From: Marinimicrobium koreense
Lineage (GTDB): Bacteria; Pseudomonadota; Gammaproteobacteria; Pseudomonadales; Cellvibrionaceae
DNA: 64,000 nt
NCBI RefSeq assembly: GCF_003762925.1
Contig: NZ_RJUK01000002.1
Coordinates: 372,001-436,000, forward strand
Direction of reading: 5' to 3'
The notes beneath the pieces were generated by a model. It saw nothing but the letters and a program-made list of their open reading frames with translations, was not told the origin of the DNA and did not search any database. The first letter of the stretch is position 1. Each line of letters begins with the position of its first letter. Made by a program: the position numbers and the translations under genes. Below are positions 18,825 through 26,361 of this stretch, one piece after another.

Positions 18825-20634
18825 GGACCGCCTCCTCAAGAGGGCGCTCGATCCGCGCGGCTACACAGAGCGGATTGTCGATGGTGGTATAGGCGGCCAA
18901 CTCCATATCCGCCTCCAACTCGTCGATATCCTCCACCCGGGTCAACAGGTTGGCTTTCGCCGGCAACTGAGTCTGGGTCAACCAGCGCTCAATCAGGACC
19001 CGACCATTGCCGGATAGTGTCAGACGCAGCGCCTCCAGCTTGTCCCGCACCCGCTCGATCAGCTCGGCCTCCGCCAGCAGGCCATCGGCGCCCAGCCGGT
19101 CCACTACCGCGAACACTTGATTGACCAGCAAGTAATAACCGAAGCGGTCCAGAATGGCATCCGTGGGGTAAAACAGATCGCTGTCGGCGTCCAATGTCGG
19201 TTGCCACTGCAGGAGCTTGGGCTTTTGTTGCTCGTCCAGATAGAAGCCCTGGTTGTCCCGGTAGTAGTAGGTCTCCGGGTAGCCGTCGGCCAGCCGCAGC
19301 AGGCTGTTCTGCTGATGGGCTTCCAGGGCGATGCCGTGGTGGTCGAACAACACCAGGCAGGGCTCCACTGCGCAGTGCCAGTAGGCATCAAACCAATCCC
19401 GGGCGACCGCACCCGGCGCCCGGCCCTCCTCCAGCGCCTGCCGCTCGATCAGCTCCGTGAGCACGGCGCGGCGCTGACGGGGGTGCCAGGGTTCCTGCAC
19501 CAAGGCCGCCAAACACAACACCGATTGATCGCTCTCGGCGCCAAAGGGGTTTTCCCGCACGATGGCCTCAAAGCCGCTATCGCCCCCCTCGGGGTCGCGC
19601 AGTGTCAGGTAGGCCGGGTCAGCAATCACCTGAAAACGGGGGAAGCGCCGGGAGAATTGCAGGTTGTGCAGCAGACCGGCCATCAGCACCCCCGCGCGCA
19701 GCTCCCGCACCTTGTTCTGCCGAAGGGAGTTGGTAATTTTCACGGGCAGGGAGAGCTTGTACATCCAGGGCGCGTCCCGGTGGTAGACGGTGCGTACCGA
19801 GGAGGTGGCCGTGAAGGTGTGCCCGAGCGGGCCCAGGTAGCGCAGCCGACCGGCCTCCTGCCAGGCCTGAACCCGGGGCTGGGCGAGCAACCAGTGGGCC
19901 TGCAGCGGGTGGACGGGAATCAATACCTCGTCCGGGCCGATCGACACCGAGTGGTCGCTCTGCATAAGCGCCTCGCGTACCAGGGTCTCGGCGGACTGGG
20001 GCAACAGAGACTGCTGTTCGACCCAGTCCTGGTGCACGGCCACATAATGCAACTGAAACTGGCCCTCCAGCTCCGGCGTGATCAGGGGATGCTGCCAGTC
20101 AAGAATGCCCTGCCGGCTCTTCGGGGTGGGGTGCAACCAGTGGCCCAGCACCAGGCTCTGCTCCGCGCGGCAAAAGCTCAAGGGCGCCCGGTAGGGCTGC
20201 GACCAACGGGTTTCCAGATAACGCAAGGTGTTCTGCAGGCTATCGGTCAACCGGTGGGTCAGCTCCAGTTGCCGACGCTTGAGCCCGGCGCCGGGCTGGG
20301 CGTTGCGCTCGTGGAACAACTCCTTGACCAGCAGCAGGAGCGTGCTCCAGAACCCCTCCTGCTGCAGTTGCGCACCCTGCTGACAGAAGACGGCCTCAAT
20401 GCGATGGCGCCCAACCCGGGAGCGATAACTCACCAGTAGCCAAAGGGTCAGTTCCTGCCGCGGCAGGGTCAGTTGCAGTAGGGACTTACCGGTCAGCAGC
20501 GTCTGCGGCAGCAGGGCCCGGGTCTGGGGCGAATCCGGGCTCAGCCAGCGCCCGCCATCCACTTCCCGCAGATAACAATTGACGAATGCCTGAAAGCTGG
20601 CGTACTCGGCCAGGTGTCGCGCAAAATCGGCCAT
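18817..20634 (-). CDS. asbA: NIS siderophore synthetase, petrobactin AsbA type
   Basis: A 605-residue IucA/IucC-family enzyme and first gene of the five-gene petrobactin operon. AsbA of B. anthracis links citrate to spermidine. Visible family features include LGHWLHPTPKSRQG near residues 145-158, VLIPVHPLQAHWLL near 240-253, ATSSVRT near 280-286, VKITNSLRQNKVREL and GIALEAHQQNSLLRL. The ATG at 20632-20634 follows a GAGGA site. A promoter whose spacer is a Fur-like palindrome lies about 45 bases upstream, so iron repression is expected. The two NIS synthetases in the operon are divergent paralogues, as in other petrobactin clusters. Confidence 0.88.
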   Translation of the reverse strand: MADFARHLAEYASFQAFVNCYLREVDGGRWLSPDSPQTRALLPQTLLTGKSLLQLTLPRQELTLWLLVSYRSRVGRHRIEAVFCQQGAQLQQEGFWSTLLLLVKELFHERNAQPGAGLKRRQLELTHRLTDSLQNTLRYLETRWSQPYRAPLSFCRAEQSLVLGHWLHPTPKSRQGILDWQHPLITPELEGQFQLHYVAVHQDWVEQQSLLPQSAETLVREALMQSDHSVSIGPDEVLIPVHPLQAHWLLAQPRVQAWQEAGRLRYLGPLGHTFTATSSVRTVYHRDAPWMYKLSLPVKITNSLRQNKVRELRAGVLMAGLLHNLQFSRRFPRFQVIADPAYLTLRDPEGGDSGFEAIVRENPFGAESDQSVLCLAALVQEPWHPRQRRAVLTELIERQALEEGRAPGAVARDWFDAYWHCAVEPCLVLFDHHGIALEAHQQNSLLRLADGYPETYYYRDNQGFYLDEQQKPKLLQWQPTLDADSDLFYPTDAILDRFGYYLLVNQVFAVVDRLGADGLLAEAELIERVRDKLEALRLTLSGNGRVLIERWLTQTQLPAKANLLTRVEDIDELEADMELAAYTTIDNPLCVAARIERPLEEAVHV

Positions 20635-20679
20635 AACAGAGTCCTCGTTGCCAATCCGATGAGGGAGGAGTTACGGCCG

Positions 20680-20707
20680 ATTATATGAGAACAATTCTCA
20701 ATGTCAT
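20680..20707 (-). promoter_or_regulatory. Promoter with Fur-like palindrome in its spacer, upstream of asbA
   Basis: Read on the minus strand: ATGACA (20702-20707, -35), a 16-base spacer and a perfect TATAAT (20680-20685, -10). The spacer contains TGAGAATTGTTCTCA (20686-20700), a 7-1-7 palindrome with six of seven pairs matching, close to the GAGAATnATTCTC form of Fur boxes. A repressor bound here would block RNA polymerase. The predicted leader before the asbA ATG is about 40 bases. Confidence 0.72.
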
Positions 20708-20743
20708 TTGGTTTTACAATTGTTACGGTTTCTGGCAGCTCAA

Positions 20744-22084
20744 TCATTGCCGCAGTGGAAGGAGGCGCCGAATCGAGGCTTTGTCCGCCAGCATTCCGAG
20801 TGCCAAACCCAGAGTCAGGAGCTCTGCCAGCGGCAGAGCCCACAGGAATGACACCTGGTCGCGCCAGGGGAAGAGCAGCGCCAGAAATACCAGAGGAAGG
20901 ACCAGGCTGCGCGCCAGCGCGAGCAGCGCCGAGCGGCGCGGCTGCCGGCAACCGGTGCACCAGGCGGACAACACCAGGTTGAGCCCGGTCAACAGGAACA
21001 CCGGGGCGATCACCGGCCAGAAGCGGGCGGCATAGTCCGCCGCAGAACCCTCGAAGAACCAGTCGCTCAAGGCCGGCCCTCCCAGGAAAACCAGCGTCCA
21101 CAACAGCAGCCCCTGGGTGGCGGCCAATCCCAGACCATAGTCCCGGAAGCGCCGGGCCCGGACCGGCTGCCCGGCCCCCAGATTCTGGCTGGTCAGCACA
21201 TGCACCACTTCGGCCACCGCGCAGGCGAGCATGACATTGAGTAACAGGGCGTAGTGAATCAGGGCGAAGCCGGACACGGCCGCCACACCACCGGTCAGTG
21301 CCAGCAGCCAGTGCAACACGAACAGCACCACCCCCGCCGACACTTCGTTCAGAAACTCGGAAAAGCCGTTACCACAGAAAGCGATCAGGCGCCGCCAGGA
21401 AAGCCACCCCGGCCGCAGGCGCAGCGACGTTCGGCCGCTGTACAGCAGGTGTAACAACACCAGGCATTGGGTCAACTGGGCCGCCACCGTGGCGCCGGCG
21501 GCGGCGCGCAAGCCCCAGCCCAGTACCGCCAGCCCAAGCACATCCAGCAGGATGTTCACCAGTGCGCCGAGCACCAGGGCACGACTGGCCCGTTGGGGCT
21601 CGCCGGCCACCCGCAGAAAGTAGTAAAGCACCACTGCCACACTCTGGGGCGCCTGGCCGAGCAGTAACAGCTGGAAATAGGGCTTTACCAACGGTTGCAA
21701 CGGCTCCGGCACCGCCAGCCAGCGCAACAACCCATCGCCAAACGTCAGCCCAAGCACGGTCACCGTCAGCCCGAACACCAGCGCCAGGCACACAGAGGCC
21801 GAGAACACCCCGCTGGCCGCGTCTCGTCGGCCCGCGCCCAGGTAGTGACCGGCCACCACGCTGGCGCCAATGGCCAGCATCAGCACGCTGCCAAACAGTA
21901 AAATCCAGAGCGGAATCAGCAGATTGACCGCCGCCAGCGCATCGGCACCCAGCCATTTGCCCACCATCAGCCCGTCCACCACCGCCGCGCTGGTCAGGGC
22001 CAGCAAGCCCAAGGTGGAAGCGCCCACATAGCGCAGGAAGGTGGGCAGGGCCGGCGCGTCAAGCGCCGGTTGGGCCCGACTCAT
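20744..22084 (-). CDS. MATE-family exporter, probable siderophore efflux pump
   Basis: A 446-residue integral membrane protein with about twelve hydrophobic helices, the size and layout of MATE/DinF transporters. A characteristic N-terminal half is visible (VDGLMVGKWLGADALAAVNL near residues 36-55, then GASVVAGHYLGAG), with a second homologous half after about residue 220. Members use Na+ or H+ gradients to export organic compounds. It lies directly upstream of asbA on the same strand (109-base gap holding the asbA promoter) and overlaps DUF2218 in an ATGA, so export of petrobactin or its precursors is the natural guess. The substrate is not shown by the sequence. Confidence 0.88.
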   Translation of the reverse strand: MSRAQPALDAPALPTFLRYVGASTLGLLALTSAAVVDGLMVGKWLGADALAAVNLLIPLWILLFGSVLMLAIGASVVAGHYLGAGRRDAASGVFSASVCLALVFGLTVTVLGLTFGDGLLRWLAVPEPLQPLVKPYFQLLLLGQAPQSVAVVLYYFLRVAGEPQRASRALVLGALVNILLDVLGLAVLGWGLRAAAGATVAAQLTQCLVLLHLLYSGRTSLRLRPGWLSWRRLIAFCGNGFSEFLNEVSAGVVLFVLHWLLALTGGVAAVSGFALIHYALLLNVMLACAVAEVVHVLTSQNLGAGQPVRARRFRDYGLGLAATQGLLLWTLVFLGGPALSDWFFEGSAADYAARFWPVIAPVFLLTGLNLVLSAWCTGCRQPRRSALLALARSLVLPLVFLALLFPWRDQVSFLWALPLAELLTLGLALGMLADKASIRRLLPLRQ

Positions 22085-22392
22085 CGCTGCCAGCGCGGTG
22101 TCGGAGGTGCACCGGTCAGGCCGCTCATGGGGCCCAGGTGACGCTCGATGGTCTCTTCAATATCCTGCAGATCGGTTTCACTTCTGGCGCGACAGAGGCA
22201 GTGCAGGATGCCCGCTTCGGCATGAAATTCACAGACGCCGATGCCGAAATCCACCTCGCCGGTGGTCTCCTGCCACTGAGCTCTGACTTTATGACTGAAG
22301 TGTTTGCACAGCCGGCGCAGTGTGCGCGCCGGCGCGGGCAGTTCCACCGCTGCCCGTGAGGTCCATGTTTGCATTGTCATCGCTCTAACCAT
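22081..22392 (-). CDS. DUF2218 protein
   Basis: A 103-residue soluble protein matching DUF2218 in length and pattern: ARTLRRLCKHFSHK near the N-terminus, then GEVDFGIG, an LHCLCRARS segment and a C-terminal LGPMS. The family has no known biochemical function and often sits in iron-siderophore gene neighbourhoods. The listed ATG overlaps the stop of the regulator gene (ATGGTTAG). In-frame ATGs at 22380 and 22374 are equally possible because no clear ribosome site marks one of them. The 3' end overlaps the MATE gene by four bases, so regulator, DUF2218 and MATE form one operon. Confidence 0.78.
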   Translation of the reverse strand: MVRAMTMQTWTSRAAVELPAPARTLRRLCKHFSHKVRAQWQETTGEVDFGIGVCEFHAEAGILHCLCRARSETDLQDIEETIERHLGPMSGLTGAPPTPRWQR

Positions 22393-23125
22393 TCGCCCGG
22401 ATTGGCGCTTTGTGAGACAACAGAGACAGTCGGTAGCCCTGTCCGCGCACCGTCTGCAACGCGTCGGGCGGCATGCCCGTCGCGATCAACTTGCGACGGA
22501 CCCGGCTCAGGTGCATATCGATGCTTCGGTCGTCCCGGCAATAGGATTTATTCAGCACCCAGCGGTGCAGTTCGGATTTCTTCAACAGGGTGTTGTGGTG
22601 CTCCGCCAGACACCACAGGAGTTTGAACTGGATGGCGGTCACCCGCAGGGGGCGGTCGTCGTAGCGAACCGACGCATCCTCGCGACTGAGGGACAAAGGC
22701 CCCACCACCAGTCTCTCCCGGCCCGGGTCGGCCGGCATCGGTGGGCGCTTCCGGCGCAACAGTGCCTCGGCCCGCAACTGCAGCTCCAACAGATCCGCCG
22801 ACTTGGCGACAAAGTCATCGGCGCCGCGCCGAAAGGCGTCGATACACAGCGCGGGCTCATCGGCCAGAGCAATGACGGGCGTCGCCTGCCATTGACGCAA
22901 CTCAGCCAGGAGCCCCCAGGGGTCGAGCGCCGAGGCATCGACGTCGAGCAACAGCAGATCGGCCTCGGTGTTGAGTACGCAGTCCAGCGCCTCACGACCG
23001 GCCCGGCAGACCACCAGCGACCAGCCCCGCGCGCGCAAGGTCGCATGTACCCGCGCCTGTAAGGTCGAGGTTTGCCCTACCCACAGCACCCTGATCTCGG
23101 ATGGTCGATTCGCCCACGTTTCCAT
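22385..23125 (-). CDS. OmpR/PhoB-type transcriptional regulator with a degenerate receiver
   Basis: A 246-residue response regulator. Residues about 10-125 are a receiver-like domain: the phospho-acceptor-like Asp (LLLLDVD) and the conserved Lys (ADDFVAKS) are present. The acidic pair that normally binds Mg2+ is replaced by VGQT, and the conserved Thr/Ser before the Lys is Ala (VIALADEP). Residues about 150-240 form a winged helix-turn-helix with the usual DDRSIDMHLSRVRRKL and VRGQGYRL motifs. The ATG at 23123-23125 is chosen because GGAGG lies just upstream (23130-23134). No histidine kinase gene is nearby. It is first in the operon with DUF2218 and MATE, behind a Fur-like box. Confidence 0.85.
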   Translation of the reverse strand: METWANRPSEIRVLWVGQTSTLQARVHATLRARGWSLVVCRAGREALDCVLNTEADLLLLDVDASALDPWGLLAELRQWQATPVIALADEPALCIDAFRRGADDFVAKSADLLELQLRAEALLRRKRPPMPADPGRERLVVGPLSLSREDASVRYDDRPLRVTAIQFKLLWCLAEHHNTLLKKSELHRWVLNKSYCRDDRSIDMHLSRVRRKLIATGMPPDALQTVRGQGYRLSLLSHKAPIRANG

Positions 23126-23150
23126 TGTGCCTCCATCGCTCTTTATCAAT

Positions 23151-23169
23151 AATGCGAATCATACTCATT
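23151..23169. promoter_or_regulatory. Fur-like box between the regulator operon and the retropepsin gene
   Basis: The 19 bases matching AATGATAATCATTATCATT at 15 positions lie in the 116-base divergent gap, 26 bases upstream of the regulator ATG and about 72 bases upstream of the plus-strand gene. AT-rich sequence around it (TATTAAATAAAG) could supply -10 elements on either strand. The match is by eye to the Fur consensus. Confidence 0.5.
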
Positions 23170-23241
23170 ATTAAATAAAGAGCAATAGAAGCCGCTCACA
23201 AATTTGGTTACCCTTAGCCTTCACCCGACCCCGGTATCCTT

Positions 23242-24534
23242 ATGAGCACTCAGCCTCCATTTCGACCGCTGCTGCTGGCGAGCCTACTTCTGGCCACCGG
23301 GCTGGCGGGCGGTTGGTGGCTGCGCGGAGCACTGGCGCCCGTTCCGGTCGAGGCGACCAGCCTTGCAGAACCGAGCAAGTCCGCATCGGGTTCGCCCCTC
23401 GTCAAGCCACTCTCATCACCGCCAGTGCGAGACTCATCCGTTACCTCGCCCTCCCTCAATACGCTTGAGGCGGCGACACTTCCGGACGATCCAGCTTCTG
23501 CCAACGAAGCGCCTCCCCAGCCCGCCGACTGGGCTGAGGAGATGCACGCACTTCTGGACCAGCAGGCGTTCAATGCCGCCATGGGGCTCTACCAGGAGGC
23601 GGAGCGACAGGATTCGGCCCTGGCGGGCCGACTGCGGGAGTTGGTGCTGGAGTATCTGGACGGCTATCTGCGCGCGGGCGATGACTACGCGCTGACCGCG
23701 TTGGCCGACGCCTTTTTGTCGGTGCACTACGATGATATTGACGTGTTGCTTCTGCTCGCCCGCCACCAACTCCAGTCCGACTACTGGGCCGAAGCGGCGC
23801 GCACCTTTCAGCTCACCTTCGCCTATAGCGCCACCCAGCCCGGACAACGCAGCCGCGTGAGTCAGGCGTTTGAACAATTTGTCCGGCAGGTGGACGATCA
23901 ACTGGTGGGCGCGCAGCGTTGGCAGAGCCTGCTGGGCTTTTACGAGACCCTGGAACAGCTGGACCTGGGGGGTGCCGAGCAGCGCCTGCGTCTGGGCGAG
24001 CTGCACCTGCACCACGGCGACACCACCTATGGCCGCAACCTGCTGGAAGCGCTAGCCTCCCACGCCACCTTGGGCGCCCGCGCCACGGCCCTGCTCAACC
24101 ACACCACCCCGCCCCCGGTGGCCGAGCGGCGCCCGCCCCCACCGGTGGGGAGCATTGAACTGGACACCATCGGCAGCCACTACCTGCTATTACTCGGGCT
24201 GGATAATCGGGAAGAGGTGCGACTGGTGATCGATACTGGCGCCAGCCTAACGACATTGACCCAACGCAGTTTTGATCGAATCAGCGCTTCGGTACGTTTT
24301 ACCGAGTTAGGTCCGCAGATGTTCAATACCGCCAGCGGCACCACCCGGGGGATGGTGTATCGGGTGGACAGTGTCCAGATTGGTGATCATCGATTGAGGG
24401 ATGTGCCGGTGGCGGTGTTGGACTTCAATACGCCCGATAATGTGGACGGGTTGCTTGGCATGAATGTGTTGAGCCAGTTTCGGTTTGAGGTGGATCAGGA
24501 CGACGAGGTTTTGTTGTTGCAGCCGCGGCAATAG
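23242..24534 (+). CDS. Membrane-anchored retropepsin-like aspartic protease
   Basis: A 430-residue protein with an N-terminal hydrophobic anchor or signal (about residues 9-30), then a Ser/Pro-rich linker to about residue 95. An all-helical stretch follows (about 95-285) with TPR-like spacing of Ala/Leu/Tyr. The C-terminal domain has LVIDTGASLTTL (catalytic Asp331) and the later VDGLLGMNVLSQFRF motif of clan AA retropepsin-like bacterial proteases. These act as single-domain dimers in the periplasm; substrates are unknown. The start codon follows TATCCTT without a strong ribosome site. The gene stands alone and is followed 45 bases later by two composite hairpin repeats. Confidence 0.82.
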   Translation: MSTQPPFRPLLLASLLLATGLAGGWWLRGALAPVPVEATSLAEPSKSASGSPLVKPLSSPPVRDSSVTSPSLNTLEAATLPDDPASANEAPPQPADWAEEMHALLDQQAFNAAMGLYQEAERQDSALAGRLRELVLEYLDGYLRAGDDYALTALADAFLSVHYDDIDVLLLLARHQLQSDYWAEAARTFQLTFAYSATQPGQRSRVSQAFEQFVRQVDDQLVGAQRWQSLLGFYETLEQLDLGGAEQRLRLGELHLHHGDTTYGRNLLEALASHATLGARATALLNHTTPPPVAERRPPPPVGSIELDTIGSHYLLLLGLDNREEVRLVIDTGASLTTLTQRSFDRISASVRFTELGPQMFNTASGTTRGMVYRVDSVQIGDHRLRDVPVAVLDFNTPDNVDGLLGMNVLSQFRFEVDQDDEVLLLQPRQ

Positions 24535-24579
24535 TCGGCAATACAAGGCTTTTTACTTTATCGCGAAGTGCTGCGGCTA

Positions 24580-24668
24580 GGTAACCGCTTGTGAGACACG
24601 CCGTAAACCCGTCCATGGGGGCTCGTCACCCGCCGTCCAGGCGGGTGACGGTCTCACAAGCGGTTACC
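24580..24668 (+). repeat. Composite hairpin repeat, copy A
   Basis: Outer arms at 24580-24597 and 24651-24668 form a perfect 18-bp inverted repeat. Between them lie the half-core ACGCCGTAAACCC plus TGGGGGCTC (24598-24624) and a perfect 10-bp inner stem (24625-24634 with 24640-24649) around the loop GTCCA. It begins 45 bases after the stop of the retropepsin gene, in that gene's sense orientation. It is the upstream member of a head-to-head pair with copy B. The 432-base gap to ubiE holds these two repeats and little else recognisable. Confidence 0.85.
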
Positions 24669-24741
24669 CAGCCTCCGCGGTGTCAACGTATCGTTTCGGG
24701 AACTAGCAACCAAAAACAACTTTCCGTTTGGCACTGAGGGA

Positions 24742-24896
24742 CGGGGAGGGGTAGACCTTTTCAAGACCGTAAGCGGAGGGACTCCGCGAGGCGAGCCCCC
24801 AGGGGCCGCTCTATGGCATCCATGCCATCGCGGCATTAGTGAATCCCTTCACGTCATGGGTTTACGGCGTGTCTTGAAAAGGTCTACCCCTTCCCG
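24742..24896 (-). repeat. Composite hairpin repeat, copy B, with an internal insertion
   Basis: Outer arms at 24742-24767 and 24871-24896 form a 26-bp inverted repeat with one mismatch. Read on the minus strand, the half-core ACGCCGTAAACCCAT is separated from CCTGGGGGCTCG by roughly 50 extra bases absent from the other copies. The insert contains its own small hairpins (GTGAA/TTCAC around 24841-24851 and ATGGC/GCCAT around 24813-24828). The inner stem is GCGGAG-TCC-CTCCGC. It is inverted relative to copy A, 73 bases away. Confidence 0.85.
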
Positions 24897-24966
24897 GTCG
24901 TGATGCTCCCGCCGAACATACTGCAGGGCCCGCTTAGCGTGTACAATGTTGGCCCTGTGAATTCCG

Positions 24967-25731
24967 ATGATGGATGACCCCATGAGCGAGAAGAGAACCA
25001 CCGATTTTGGCTACGAGCAGGTGGCCGTTGAGGAAAAGGCCAGCCGTGTGGCGAACGTGTTTCACTCCGTCGCGGCCCGCTATGACCTGATGAACGACCT
25101 CATGTCCGGCGGCGTCCACCGGTTGTGGAAGCGGTTTACCATCGAACTGGCAGCGGTCCGTCCCGGACAGACCATCCTTGACATTGCCGGCGGTACCGGA
25201 GACCTGAGCTACGCCTTTGCCAAAAAAGTCGGGCCGGACGGCCTGGTGGTGCTCGCCGATATCAACGAATCCATGCTCAACGTGGGTCGCGACCGGCTGA
25301 CCGACCGGGGCATCGCCGGCAACCTGCAATACGCCCAGGCCGACGCCCAGTACCTGCCTTTCCCGGACAACACCTTCGACTGCATCACCATCGCCTTTGG
25401 TCTGCGCAATGTCACCGACAAGGACCTGGCACTGCGCTCCATGTTGCGGGTGCTCAAACCCGGTGGGCGGCTATTGGTACTGGAGTTCTCCAAACCACAG
25501 AACCCGCTGCTGGAAAAAGCCTACGACACCTACTCGTTCAAGCTGCTACCCTTCATGGGCAAAGTGGTCGCCAACGATGCCGACAGCTATCGCTACCTGG
25601 CCGAGTCCATCCGCATGCATCCCGATCAGGAAACCCTCAAGGGCATGATGGATGCCGCCGGCTTTGTGAACACCGAGTACCACAACATGACCGGAGGCGT
25701 GGTGGCCCTGCACAAAGGCATCAAACCCTGA
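24967..25731 (+). CDS. ubiE: Ubiquinone/menaquinone C-methyltransferase UbiE
   Basis: A 254-residue class I SAM methyltransferase that C-methylates 2-polyprenyl-6-methoxy-benzoquinol in ubiquinone synthesis. Motif I is seen as [12 protein letters not shown] (near residues 62-73). The UbiE signatures [25 protein letters not shown] and [16 protein letters not shown] appear in order and length fits the family. An in-frame ATG at 24982 would give 249 residues and begins closer to the usual MS-start of orthologues; neither start has a good ribosome site. A weak -10 (TACAAT, 24942-24947) lies upstream. One base separates its stop from ubiJ, the first link of the ubiE-ubiJ-ubiB operon. Confidence 0.96.
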   Translation: MMDDPMSEKRTTDFGYEQVAVEEKASRVANVFHSVAARYDLMNDLMSGGVHRLWKRFTIELAAVRPGQTILDIAGGTGDLSYAFAKKVGPDGLVVLADINESMLNVGRDRLTDRGIAGNLQYAQADAQYLPFPDNTFDCITIAFGLRNVTDKDLALRSMLRVLKPGGRLLVLEFSKPQNPLLEKAYDTYSFKLLPFMGKVVANDADSYRYLAESIRMHPDQETLKGMMDAAGFVNTEYHNMTGGVVALHKGIKP

Positions 25732-25732
25732 T

Positions 25733-26359
25733 ATGGATGCCACGTTGACCACCGCTGCCCTGACGGCCGCCGAAACCATTGTCCAGCGCGCCCTGCGCTA
25801 TGACCCCGCCAGCCGGCTCGCACTCAGCAAGCTCGAAGGGCAAGTGCTGGCACTGAACTTTACGCAACCCGAGTGGACGGTGTACGTCCTTCCCGGAGAA
25901 GCGGGCCTGAGTTTCAGCAGTCATTGGGAAGGCGATATTCAAACGCGACTGACCGGCCCACTGAAAAACTTTATCGGCCTGGCGCGCGGCGAACAGACCA
26001 GTCTGGCGGGCTCCGGTGTGCAACTGGAAGGCAGGCCCCATCTGGTTCAGTCACTGCAACGTACTCTCGGACAACTGGATATTGACTGGGAAGAAGCCCT
26101 GAGTGAAGTGCTCGGCGATGTGCTCGGTCATCAGGGTGCGGAACTGCTGCGCTCGGGAGGCCATTGGCTAAAGGCGCGAGACAGCCAGGCCCGTCGACTG
26201 CTGGGCGAGTTCATTACCCAGGAGGCGGGGCTGGTTCCCGGTCGCGCCGAGCAGGACAATTTCTATCGGGAAGTGGACGAGCTGGCCTTGGCGCTGGAGC
26301 GCACCGAAGCGAGAATTCAACACTTGCAGACTCTTTTGCACCGAACCACTAAGGACTAA
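25733..26359 (+). CDS. ubiJ: Ubiquinone biosynthesis accessory protein UbiJ (SCP2 domain)
   Basis: A 208-residue protein with an N-terminal SCP2-like lipid-binding domain (about residues 15-115) and a helical C-terminal part ending in a coiled-coil-like segment ([22 protein letters not shown]). UbiJ is a soluble member of the Ubi complex that holds the hydrophobic ubiquinone intermediates for the hydroxylases and methyltransferases. Identification rests on length, SCP2-like pattern and above all the conserved ubiE-ubiJ-ubiB order. It starts one base after ubiE and ends two bases before ubiB. Confidence 0.9.
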   Translation: MDATLTTAALTAAETIVQRALRYDPASRLALSKLEGQVLALNFTQPEWTVYVLPGEAGLSFSSHWEGDIQTRLTGPLKNFIGLARGEQTSLAGSGVQLEGRPHLVQSLQRTLGQLDIDWEEALSEVLGDVLGHQGAELLRSGGHWLKARDSQARRLLGEFITQEAGLVPGRAEQDNFYREVDELALALERTEARIQHLQTLLHRTTKD

Positions 26360-26361
26360 GC

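Noticed and set aside
22385-23125. A two-component pair
   Set aside because: No histidine kinase gene adjoins the regulator, and the receiver lacks residues needed for normal phosphorylation.
24580-24896. Ordinary intrinsic terminators
   Set aside because: The stems are strong, but none of the composite repeats is followed by a proper T-tract on either strand, and the conserved half-core is not explained by termination alone.
24535-24966. CRISPR array
   Set aside because: The repeats here are two long inverted hairpins of different sequence, not regularly spaced direct repeats, and no cas gene is present.
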